A stretch of 64,000 nucleotides of DNA, taken from positions 11,185,501-11,249,500 of the forward strand of contig CM063290.1 of assembly GCA_032173965.1 (NCBI GenBank), written 5' to 3'. The notes below the pieces were generated by a model. It worked only from the letters and a program-made list of their open reading frames with translations, made no database searches and was not told where the DNA came from. Positions 43,421 through 55,400 of the stretch are shown here, one piece after another. Each line of letters opens with the position of its first letter. Position 1 is the first letter of the stretch. Origin of the DNA: Sitta carolinensis (lineage: Eukaryota; Chordata; Aves; Passeriformes; Sittidae). The position numbers were made by a program, and so were the translations under genes.

Positions 43421-46400
43421 GTGCGGCTCACCCCGGCGCGGGGAGGAGGGAGGGGGCGCTGGACGGGACGGGGCGGTGTGGGGGAAATGGGAGCGAGGCA
43501 GGGGAGAAACTGTTGATTTGGGGTGGGTTTTTTAAACATCATTATGTTACAATTTCCAGGCGCCGCGGCGGTGCGCGGCGCTGGCGGGGAGCCGTGTCCG
43601 CGGGAGGGGACGGGCGCTCCGTGCTCCGGCCGTGGCGCCGGCGTCCCCGGGGCTGGCGGGGCTGTGCCGCTGCGGGCTGGCCGGGGGGCGGCAGGAGGCG
43701 ATGGGGAGGCCGGCGGCTAGGCAGCGGCAGTCGCAGGACCGAGAGCCGTGGCAGCTCGGCTGGCCGCGCTCCCGGCTCCTCTCCCGGGTGAGCGGCGGGC
43801 TGGCAGCGCCGCTTCTCCCCGGGAGAAGCCGAGGAGCGGCGCTGGGGGAGGGCGCAGCCCTTTGTCTGCGCCGGGGCCGCGGCCGGCGCCTCCGCCGCGC
43901 TCCCCTCGCCGCGCCCGGGCAGGGGGCGCCGGCCGGGGCTGCGCTCCCGCGGGGCAGGACAGCCGGGCACCCTGCGGGAGGTGGACGAGCAGGGGTGTCT
44001 GTCTGTCTGTCTGACCCTCGCAGTTACGGCGCGGCCGGGTTCGGAGTCTCCGCTGAGGGCCGTTGGAAAAATGGGAGCAGAACTGTGAATATCCACAGAT
44101 TTAGCGATTTGAGGGCGACTGGTGGTTTGGAGGCCCCGGTTATAAACACTTACGCCTGCCGGTTTTTATGAAGACTGGCCTGCGCTGAGCTTGGGAGCGC
44201 CGGGCAGCCGCCCCCGCCCCGCAGACCCCGAGCCCCCCTCGCTCTCGGGGGTCCCGCTGGCTTGGCCTGTGCCCAGTCACGGATTCGCCTTCTGCTGCGC
44301 CGGGCTGGCCTCGGCTCCCTGTTAGCGCAGCGTCTGCCTCACCGTGTGCCTTTGAGCTCAGTTAAATGTGCCCTGGAGCTGCTTTGGGTTTAGAAAGCTT
44401 TGTAGGAGATAGTTTATTCTTTCTGACAGTGATTTGTGATATAAACCAGTGGAAGCTCTGTCATAATCAAGTTAGTTTAGATTTACTCTCTTGTAATAGA
44501 GAGCAATGGTTTCCTGCTTAAAAGAAACCGAACTTCCTTAAACTTGTTTCCTTGACTCTGGTCATTTTTTTTTTTTCCAAATTTCAATTCTTACAAAATA
44601 GCAGTTGTGAATTTAATTATTTAGCCAGCCAAGAGTAGAAAACATATTTATCTGCAGGTAGCTGGGAGTTCTTTTTGACCTCCTGTCATCCTTTAGTGCT
44701 TCATTTAGTGTTACTGGAACAAAAGCTGAAACTGATGTTTTAGGGGTTAATGTTCGTCCTATTAAGTCATTAGCAAACCTGTTATTGGCCATTTTAGTGT
44801 GGTCAAGATCTCATCCTTAGAGTATGTCCACACATGGTTGGTTACTCAAGAAAATGAATCCAATTAACCTTTCCAGTGGATTGATTAAAGTGAATTAAAT
44901 CCTTGTGTAGATGCTCATATTCACAGTTTAAGTAGGATGGATTTGATTTCCTTTATTAATTTTTGAATTGAACTAACTGGATGAATGGAAGTATATTTAC
45001 AGAGTTACAGTGTAACTCAACCAGTCCTTGGGAAATTTGCACCTATGCTATAGTGTGGATTAAGCTTCAAGGTTGTCCTGTTACTACGATCTGTTGTTAC
45101 TTGATAGCAAATGGGATTAAAGTAAGTGTCCCAGAGCAACGTGCAAAGTAGATGAGGTTTGAGCCATGTTCTGCAAAGCCTCAGGCATGTGTCACGCTTT
45201 TAGTTTAATGGCACCACTTGTTTTTGTTTTGGAAAGTGTTGAGACTGAGCTATGCTTTGGATTAGGTCTTTTCGTGCTCTGAGTCCATGCCAGCCAAGAA
45301 AAGAAACGCCTTGCCTGCCATACCGAGGGAAATATTGTTCCTGATAGAGAAATCACTGTTGATCCTTCTGGAAAAAGCATTCCCTTTCTTTGTCTGGGGT
45401 AAAGGTCAGCTGAGTCATTCATTAACAATGAAGAACAACGTTTTGGTTTGATACTTTGTTCTTCACCAGCTCTGCTTCAGGAGAGGGGGTGTTGTGTCCA
45501 GATTCTCCCTGTCTGCAAGTAGCCAGGACTGCTGAGAAACACTTGTCATTCTCCTCTTCTGTAGTGATCTCAAAAGTTGTTCTAAAAGTGGGATCATTTC
45601 AGTGCAGCCATGACAGTGAAAATCTGGTAACTGTAACTAGGTGCTGCAGGAAGTCGTGCTTCTTGTGTTTGCTTTCCTCTTTTATCTCCAAAAGCATTTA
45701 TCTCAGCTGAAGGCCTGGTGTGGATGGCATTTTGTTGGTGAAAACCTCTTCAGCTGGTCCAGTTTATTGTGTGGCCAGGGGTTTATTGGTGTAAAATACA
45801 CCCTCAAACCCACACTTTTCCTGGTATAAACTACACCTTGCTGCTGCAGCCTGGTGTTAGACCCGTTTTTCCATGAGTAGTAGAGTGGATCTGACCTCTG
45901 TGGTCAGTAAACTTCTAGTAAGTTATTTGTTGAAGGTTTTGGTGTTAGTTGCAATCTGTGGCCTGTGCTTCTCTGTCTGCATTTCTGTACATCTCCCAGG
46001 TGTCTGTGACATTATTTGCTTTTCACAAAGCAGCCTTTGCAGTTCGCTCTTTTGACCTGCCTTGGGAGATTGCTCAGCTTTGTGTGTGTAGATTTTTTTT
46101 TTTTATAAGAGTTCTCATTTGTGAGCCTTTTGGTGATAAGAACATCCTAGAAGCATTATTTCGATTAGCTACTTATAAGGGAAATAAAACTATCTTGGGC
46201 TCTGCTTGATCTCAAACTGCCTCTCATCTCTTGTGACCTGGTGCATTTCTAGGAGCTGTGTTTGGGAAGGGTTCCACTCTCTTTTGGCTGCCTGCTGTGA
46301 GTGAGCCCTTGGACGTGAGTGTGAAGGCAGGCTGAGCTGCAGAGGAGGTGTTATGGAGCTGTGCAAACTATACCCCTCTCTGGAGGGTGTACTTGTGGTC

Positions 46401-49400
46401 CTGTCTGCTGCTGCCTTTCCAAAGGCAATGTCTTTGTGAAGGAAATACCTGTCTGCTCAGGCTGAGACTCAGTCCCTCATCCATTGCAGCCAAGAGCCAT
46501 CAGTTGTTGGCAGCAGCAGAAAAAAAACTCAGGTCTGGGCATTCTCCCAGGGTCTCCTCATCTTCCTGCCAGTTTGAATCCTATGTGAGGAGAGAAAAGG
46601 AGAGGTGGGGGAGGGTGGGACCTCTAAACTCTGGCCCAGCAGTGTGCAGCTCTGGAGAACTATGGAAATTTGCAGTGGGTAAAGTGTTTTTATTGTATTT
46701 TAATTTTAGCAGTTCTGCAAAGAAATGCAAGGGCAGTATGTCTGGGCTGATGATTAGAACTGACCCTGCCACTGCTGTCTGGAGCTCCAGCCTTGACAAA
46801 GGCTGATTGTGGCACCTGTGCTTGGAGAGACACAACAATACTCATACTGTGCTTTCTACTGTTAGTTAAGCACCTGATTTGACTTTTGGGAGCTCCTGAG
46901 CTGTACATTCAGGTGCTGCTAGTTGTAATCTGCTGCCTGAGAAGCCGGTATTCCGAATGTGCTAATAAAAGATACAGCTCTGATTGCGACCTTGGGGAAA
47001 CAGGAAGAGCATGAATACTTTCTGTCTTGGCAAGGCATTCTCTGGGGCAGGCAGTCTGGCTGGCTCTCTTTTGCCTTAGCATAAATTGAATAAAAGTTTG
47101 CTGTTAGCATCAGTCTTCTCCCAGCTACAGACCTTTCTGCTGACCTCTGCAGCTTTAACATGACCTGTGCTGAGTCTCCTGCAATAAAAACCTCCTGGCT
47201 ACTGACCCTCCAAGTGACTGGGGAGGGGGCTGAGCTCTGAGGTGCAATGTGTCAGGCTCTCATGGAACACACTGAGGTTATTGGCTTATAATGAGGCCTT
47301 TGGTGTCTCTCTGTGCTCAGCAACATGACAGTGGACAAGAGAAATTTGATGTCTTGTCAGAGGTGGAAGAGGATTGAGGAAGTGTGAATGGCTGGCATGG
47401 TGTCTGATGAGAAAAGATTCTGCTCAGAGGTTTTTCAGGGGAGTGGTTTTGAGGGATGAGCTGTCAGCTGTATTCATCTGAAGGAAGCACTGGCCTTTAA
47501 CTGGATTAGTATAATCAGGGCAACAATTTTGAGAGCAGCTGAGGGTCAGCCGGGTCGTTGTGAAGCCACCTGCCCCATGCCCTTTGGCTCCAGCTGGGAT
47601 TTTTCCTTGAAGCATCATGATTTTCTGCTTTGTGACTTCCTTGTTTAAGGGCTCTGAAAAATTCAGGCAAGATGGATGCCTTGAGGGCAGCAGGAAGGTG
47701 GAGAGTGATGGGACAGAGATACAGGTCACTGGTTCACATCCAGCTCTTCTGGGTAATAGGAGATCTGTTTTTCCAGCATGCATGAATTCAGTAGCTGAGG
47801 CTGTGGCTCTCATTTCACTCTGGTTAAAGCTGGGTGAAAGTTTTATTATGCATTCAGTGGTTCTGGGTCTGCAGTGCTTGGCAGAGATGGGCAGGATTAG
47901 CATATTTCATGCTCTTGGCTCTGAAAGGCAACTGAGCAAGCAGGTGTGCCTCCTCCCATGCCTAAATCCTTCACACTTGTCCTTTGTGAGCTGCTGTGGA
48001 GGTTGTACTGAAGCAAAAAGATTGCTTGAAAAGCAGTCTTTGGCAGAAGTACACTCCAAGACTCCTGTTGATGCTTTTTGCAGAGATGTTTCCTTGGCTC
48101 CTGACAGATTTTTGGATGGGGATAAGAAGGGACACAGCCTATTTTGCACTGATTCCTGAGGATACCGGGGTAGCGGTGGGGGATTTTCTCCCACTTATGG
48201 TACAACATCATGACATCGTCTGTCACCCATTGCTGGTCTCTGAGTAGTGCTCCCCTCTGAGCAGTGTGTTTATGGTCACCACGGGCCTCTGTTTAATCTT
48301 TCATTTCCTGTGGCCATGGGAAACATCAGAGGATGCCAGGCAGGAGTTGGAGGTGTCAGGGAGCAGGAAAGGCCAGTTCTGCTCTCTCTGGTGCAAGAAA
48401 ATCCCCACTTGGAAAAACAATGGGATATGCCTTGGGGCTGTATGAAACTTCTGTTTTGCTGGAATAAGCTTTCTTTTTCTTGCTCAGAGTTATCCAGTTC
48501 ACATGAATGATTTATAGGACAAAGCGACAAGTTCCCTCCTGCTTCATTCTCCCCTTTCCAGAGCGTCCCAGTCTGGTTGACTTCCTGCTCCTTCACTGCT
48601 GCTCCTGTGTAGTGCTGTAGTGGTTTGAAGGCTGAAGGACTGAGGAAGGAGGTTGGTCTATTAGTGAAACTGCCTTACAACTTCAGAAGCTTTAGGTCTG
48701 TTTTCTGGCATGACACTCGCTGCTGGCTTGACCTTCAGCTGTTCTCAGAGAAGGTGATAATGACAGCTGCTGTTCTGCTGGTTGGCCACATTGCAGGGAG
48801 CAAAGAGCATGTTTGCTGGACATTTCCACCAGGAAAGCTGCTCTCTCCCTGGAGGCTGACATGTCTGCGATGCTCTCTGTTCACCTTACAGCACTGGCTT
48901 TTCCACAGAACATGTATAGGACTTTGTGAAGGTCCCTTGACGCTTCATTTATACTTCCCTTTTAAGAAGCAGAAATTGGAGCCTTCCTGCTGTTTTCTTT
49001 CTCGGTACTTGAAAAGATACCACACAGCTCACTGAGTGAGTGTTGTGTGGCCTTGACGCTGCGCAACTGCTGGGACAGACTTTTAGCAGGGCTGGGAAGA
49101 GAACAGGAGAGTGCAGCATCAGGCTGTGTAAGGGGCACAAGGCAGTGCTATTGTGAGCCTTGCCTTGAGCAGAGGGGATCAGTTAGGCGTTAGTGCTCAA
49201 AATTTACCCTGTAACCCCAGGCACCCTGTGAATTAAGCTTGCTGGAAGTGTTACTCTTCCTGAGGATGAAAGATGTAGATGAAAGCCTGCTCATTGCCTA
49301 GCACAGCCTCTCTGCACCTGCCCAATTATTTTGTGTCAGGCTCCTGAAGCTCATCTAGTGATTATTTTGATTGCACACCAACCTATGATGTTGCTGCTAC

Positions 49401-52400
49401 AGTGTGCTGTCTGCCAAACTAAAATAGTGAGATCTTTTTGTCATTGGCCTGGGTGTGTAGAGGTTTGGCTGTGTGCTGTTGGTGGCTCTGCCCTGCATTA
49501 GGTGCTCTTCAGGACAGAAAGTGAAAGTGGGTTTTTTAAGTGAGTCACTTTTCTTCACTTCTCTTTTCAAAAGAGGTGTAACAAGCCATATGCAGTCAAA
49601 CTGAGTTCCTGTGTGCATTTTCATTCATCCTTTCCTGAGCCCTTTTGCTGAGCCAGAACTTGGTAGCTAGAGGAGTCAGCTCTAAGGGGAAATGTTATGT
49701 GGGCTCATTATGTGGTGTTCAATAAGTGATAACAAAGAGGAAAAGGACATAAGTGAGGAAATATTCGAAAACACTGAGACACAGACATTCCAGAAAGACA
49801 CTGACAGGAGTGACATGGGAAGAAATGGGGCAAAAAGGAGGAAGGAAGCTTATGCAAACAGGAGTATTTCCGGACAGTGAGAAGGCAGAGGTTTCAATTC
49901 CTTTCTGCATTATATGTGTAGCATTGGTTCTTTACATCCAGACAGGACAAGAGGCTGTAGCATGCTCTGGCTGGAAATGCTCCTCGCAGAGGGACTGTTG
50001 ACACTGACTTGGCACATGGGTTGGGGTAATGCTGGTCTTGCTCATGGCAGCCTCCCCTGGTGTGGATGGAAAGCTTCTCTGCCTCTGCACAGCACAATGA
50101 CTTTGTATTGCAAAAGCAGCTTATTATATCTATAGTTCTGTATATAGCGAGCATTACTTGTAGCGTCCTGGTGCAAAGAAATGGCCTCTCCCTCTACTCT
50201 GGTGTTAGTTTTATTATTGGGGTTCTGGCTAGTGGGATAGGAAGGATTTATGTCCTAAATCTACCAGCAGCTCCTGGAGCCTTTAGCAGTGCTGCTGAGG
50301 TGAGGTGGTGGAGCACAGCACACAGAAGGCCTGGGAATTTTCCAAGCCACCAGGGTGTTGGCTGTTTTCATGGCAGAAAGCTCTGCCGTTCGCAGGGCTG
50401 TGCTCTCCTGCAGGCCATCTGGTTGGAGCCAGGTTTCCAAAGGAAGTTGATCTTGGGAAGAAGCTGGGTTCTCCTGACTTCAATTGCAGTGCTGGAAGGA
50501 CTGAGTGCTTGGCTAGGCCTGCACAGCACTGCCTGAATTCCACCCATCCCTGATGTAAGGTGGAAAAAGCAGGTTTGTCTCCAGCTTGGAGCTCAGTTAC
50601 CTGGTGTTCCAGGCAATGGCATTGCCCACAGCATCAACTCTGGCTGTGTAATACATGAACTTAACTCGGTCCCACATTAACTGTTCTTTTTTTACTTTTT
50701 CTCTTTTTAAGAAGCTGTGAGTATGCAATATCTCCTGAAGGTGATACAGTTCCCAAAGCAAAAAAGTTTACCGTTACAGACCTGGAGTTCATTTATTGCT
50801 CTTGGAGAGGAGAAAAGGCTGCCAGCCTGCTTCCTCATGCTTTGCAATGCGTATGAACTGTGGGCCCAGATGCCACAAAGCATTTTGCTTCAGAATGATG
50901 CAGGGAGCTCTGCCTCCCTGTCCGTATGGCCTCAGAAGCCAAGGACTTATTCTTACCCTTGTATGCCAGTATTTTAAATCTGTAGTTGTTTATGGCAGTG
51001 TGCCAACACAAGGCTGTGACAGGAAAGAGGGCATGTATTGTTAGTGCTGCAGCTTTACTGATTTGTGACTTGTAGATGGATGTGGAATTTTGACTGATCT
51101 GGGGCCAGCTTTGGTACTTTGTGTTCCCCAGAGCTGACTAATAAACCTCGAGAACTTAAACACAGGAAACAAGGGGGGGAGTATCCATGAGGAGCTGATG
51201 GAGCAAAGGAAGAAGGTTTTGAAACAAACCAACAACTTCAGTTGGTTAGGTAGAGGGTAGTTGTTCTTGCAGAGAAGCTTTGCAGTGCTGGCAGCAGCTG
51301 AACTGGTGGCAGGCAGGAGTCTTTGCTTGCATCCTAGCAGCCTCCTTTCTAGGGAAAAGGAAGCTGATGGCAATCTGTGCAAGAACTGGAGGATTGACTG
51401 CAGGATTAGTTCAGATACCTTCAGCTTCGAATGCAGCAGCTGGCAGGCTTTCATCAAGGCTGGGAGGCTGCCCAGAGGCCCATCCTGCTGGATCTTTGCT
51501 TCTCTTGGTATCTGATCTGGAGGAATAAAACCTGGCTAGTTTGAATGTGTGCTGACACTGTGGCATGTCCTTTCAGCTGCCGCTCTGGTTTAGCCACAAG
51601 CCAGGGAGCAGTCTCACGGTTGGCTCTAGTCATCCAAAGGCTGAAGAGAAAGTGGCATCTCTGGGGACTCTTTATTCTGCTGTTTTTTCCAGAGGTTATT
51701 GTTTCTCTGTACAACTGCAGGTCACTGTCATGTAAAACCACACTGGGGGTTAGAGAAGAACCTTTTTTTGGCACTTGGCAGCTTCTGTGTGGGTGTGAGG
51801 TTTCCAGCAGTAAGCCTTTTGTAAGCAGTCACCAAACTGAGTCAGGGCATGAAGTTGTACCAGAGGGGCATTCAAACCTCCACCTCCCTTTCTGCATCCT
51901 GTCTCCCTTGTATTTTGCTATATTATCATTCAGGATTAAGCTGGTGGAGAACTCTGTGAGAGCTGACACTTTGCATTATCTCTGCTCCTGGCTGCCTCTT
52001 GGGGCTGTTGTCTGAGTTTTATTCACCACAGCCTGAGGGCTGAGAAATGCTGGTGAAATATCTGCAATCCAGGGTGCTGTGGCTCCTGAAATCCACCCTG
52101 AACCACAAAGTGGACCTGCCAGCTCTCTGCAGAGAAACTGCTGAACTGAACAAGGGGTTTAGCTGTGCATTCATCAGGGAACGGAAGTTTTGCTTATCTG
52201 GGAAACTTTGTGTATATATCAGAGAACAGAAATTTTGCCTATCTGGGAAACTCAATGCGTCCTTCTCGAAGTTTTTTGTGGTGTAAAATTGGCTGAAATG
52301 CTGAAATAAAAGCTGAATTAAACAGATAAAACAACAGAATACAATGATCACCATTGGAGATGGGTGTGGGCTAAGAGAGTGTACATACCGTGCAAATCCC

Positions 52401-55400
52401 TTGAGATGCAAGCTCCATGCCCAGCAGTTTTCTGAGTGGGCGGCTGTTTTGAGTTGCACTTGTTAATAGACTGTTTTTCTATTCCCCTTCCCTTACACCG
52501 ATTTAAAGGAGTGGTGTTGGGCTTAAAGCTAAAGATGCCATGACATTCTGTCTGCAAAAGGAACCAAAAAACCTTCCAGAAGAGGGCTATCATGTGATCC
52601 ATGGGGCACAGTTGAAGTCATGTCTTACAGCTACAGTGGTGTTCATGGGGCCTGTATGGGCCAGGGATTTTGACCTCTCCTGGTGAAGGCAACTCCTGCC
52701 CTGCTCTCCAGTGATGTTTATGGTAGTTTGCCTTTGGGCTAAGTGAGGGTAAAGCACAGCTGTTGGAGTCAAGTGTTGTTTGTTTTGCTGTGGTCCATGG
52801 TTGGGAGGTAGTGGTTAAAATGGACTTCTAGGAAAACTTCTCCCTGCCTTTATTGTTGTCTGTTTCTTTTGCGCTTGTGGTATTAGCTGAGTCAACTGAA
52901 GCTGTGTCAAATGCTGGAAAGGATGAACTACACAAACAGCTTTTGTTCTCACTGCTGATTGATACTATCTTCTTTCATACACAGACTCAGTTACATCTCA
53001 GATGTTGTGCATGTCAAACCAGCCAACCCATCCCTGACAAATATACCTCCCTTGAAGTTTTTTGTAGTTGCCCACCTGGGTGTTACTGGTGTGTCTGCAG
53101 TGCAATGGCTGAGCTCACTGGTGATCTATGGGTGTAGGCAGTCCTGAACAGGTAGATGGACATTGGGGCAATCAAGAAATTTCTGCAGAGATGAGTGTTC
53201 TGAGCCTGGGGGTAATGACTTACAGACATTAAGACGTATTATCTGTCTGGTCTCTGCTTTAAAGTGTTCATCTGTTCTGTGTGTTGAACCCCTGCAATAG
53301 AAAGCAGCGGCTGTAACAGCAATGTTGGTGGTAGGACTTGGGAATATTGGACAGTTCTTGTGACTCAGGGTATTCTGTGTCTGGGGACCCAACTGGACTT
53401 GGCTGAAAAGGGTGTATTTTCAAAACATCGGTATCATTACTTCTTAAGTCTCAATGCCATTTTTAGGTACATCTGAAAGTTTTGGCACAGTGTGGCTGGA
53501 AAGCTGCCCAGTGGAAAAGGACCTGGGGGTGCTGGTTGGCAGCCTGCTAAATATGAGCTGGTGTGTGCCCAGGTGGCCAAGAAGGCCAGTGCCATCCTGG
53601 CCCGGATCAGCAGTAGCGTGGCCACTGACCTTCACCCTGTACTGGGTACTGGTGAGGCCACACCTCAAATCCTGTGCTCAGTTGTGGGCCCCTCACTACA
53701 ACACAGGCACTGAGGTGCTGAGTGCATCCAGAGAAGGGCAGTGAAGCTGGGAAGGGTCTGGAGCACAACTCCCTGAGGAGCTGGGGTGTTTAGCCCAGAG
53801 AAGAGGGAGCCTCAAGGGAGACCTTATTGCTCTCTCCAAGTCCCTGGCATGAGGTTGCAGCCTGGTGGCAATTGCCCTCTTCTTCCAAGTACCAAGTGAT
53901 GGGACAAGAGGAATTGGCCCAAGTTCTGTCTGGAGACATTTATATTGGATGTTAAAAAAACCATCTTCAGCATAAGGCTGACCAGTGGGCAAAACAGGAA
54001 AGTCTTTGGGTAGCCATTCTAGGAGATGTTAAAAACATGTGTACATGTGGCACTAAGGCATATGCTTTAGTGGTGAGCTTGGCAGTGCCAGGTCAGTGGA
54101 TGTTCTTGATGACTTAATGTTTTTTTTTCAACCTAAGTTATTCTAGGATTTCTAATTGAAATGCTCCAACTCAGTATTTTCTTCTGGAGATCAAAGAGAT
54201 GGTCTCTAATATTCTTGACCTATGGGTTGTGTTTTAAGCTTAGGGAATAAGAAGACTTGCTCTTATTTAGAAACATTGCAGATGAAACCAGCTAGGGTGG
54301 AATTATCAAGTGATGAAAAACATGGCAACCTTCTGTAGAAAAGCAGAATGATAAATCTTACAAATTTTGTGGCTGGGGCTTGTTCACAAGATAACCTTTT
54401 GAGGTGCCTTGTGCTATTTTTCCACTATCTTGAGTATCTCCAGCATCCTGTTTACACTGCAAGCACATCACCTGCTTTGAGGCATTCAGCAGCTCTTTCA
54501 GCTTTAGGACTGGTCTGTGGTACAGTGTGCAGGCTTCTTTACAGAAGTGAGATTGCCAAACTAGTAGCCTTGGAGAAGGCACTTCATGAATGTTGATGAT
54601 TTCTGTCCCAAGGCAGGTTACAAAAATCTAGTAAGTTCTGAGGGTTTGATTCCAAAATGCATACAGTCTTCCTTTTTAAAGCATTGTTAGGCAGATGAGA
54701 GCTTAATGTTGCCATTAATGTTGGAACGGTGCAGACAGAGCACAAAAATCTCATGGCCTTGACCTCAAGGCATTTAGCTTAGAGCAGATAGGATAACCTC
54801 CTTCCCAAATCCCAAGATGTCCTTAGCTTCCAGGCCAAGACTGCTAGTAAAAGAATCATGGTGGTTTATTTATTTTTAATTATTTTGCATGTTTACACTT
54901 TTGAGAATTATGCTGAGACCCCTCAGTTTGGTTCCCCAAGGAGTCACCCAGTCTCCTTGTACTGCCTCATAGCTCCCAGCTATGTGTGATGCTCTGGTGC
55001 TGTGGCTGAGAAGCAGAAATTGTTCCCTTTTTCAGGCTGCCCAGACCTGTCCTCTGTCTGGGATCCATCTTCTCCCTGCATGGTTTTCTGATTTCCTTGG
55101 CATGGTGGGCCCTGGTGAGCAAGGCCCCAGGAATGTCATCTGTGTAACTGCAGCAGCCAGACATGTCCTAGCCAGCCTCTGTCAGCACCCACATGTGTTA
55201 GCAGGAACTCGGGTGTCTCCTGGTGTGATGGGAATGGCAGGGCAAAAAATGGGAATTGCTGAGGCTGGGCCATGTATCTCACAGAGCAGCTTTGCTGGGG
55301 CTGGGAAGGAAACATCCCACTAGCATGTTTTATCTGAAAGCTGCCCTCAGGACAGCCCTCACCTCCAGCTGGGTGGCTGCTTGGTCAGGTTGGCTTTGTT

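Larger units (their letters stand above)
42590..44330. promoter_or_regulatory. CCDC50: CpG island spanning the CCDC50 promoter and exon 1
   Basis: GC and CG density rise sharply here relative to both sides, most strongly at 43100-44060. It covers the predicted CCDC50 start and the first kilobase of intron 1. Such islands usually mark constitutive and often bidirectional promoters. UTS2B points away from it on the minus strand, so a shared promoter is possible. The long open frames inside it on both strands (up to 209 residues) follow from the lack of A/T-rich stop codons. Confidence 0.85.

Noticed and set aside
42570..44171. Long open frames of 155-209 residues on both strands around 42.5-44.2 kb
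   Set aside because: They lie in the CpG island, where GC-rich sequence has few stops. The residues are Arg/Pro/Gly/Ala-rich without domains, and only the short CCDC50 exon 1 has homology support.
47424..48596. Cluster of 95-180 residue frames on both strands in CCDC50 intron 1
   Set aside because: No motif or family match, they overlap each other antisense, and there is no splice or start context to suggest a nested gene.
53454..53744. Open frame of 96 residues resembling a piece of reverse-transcriptase protein
   Set aside because: It is part of a decayed CR1 LINE fragment, not a host gene.
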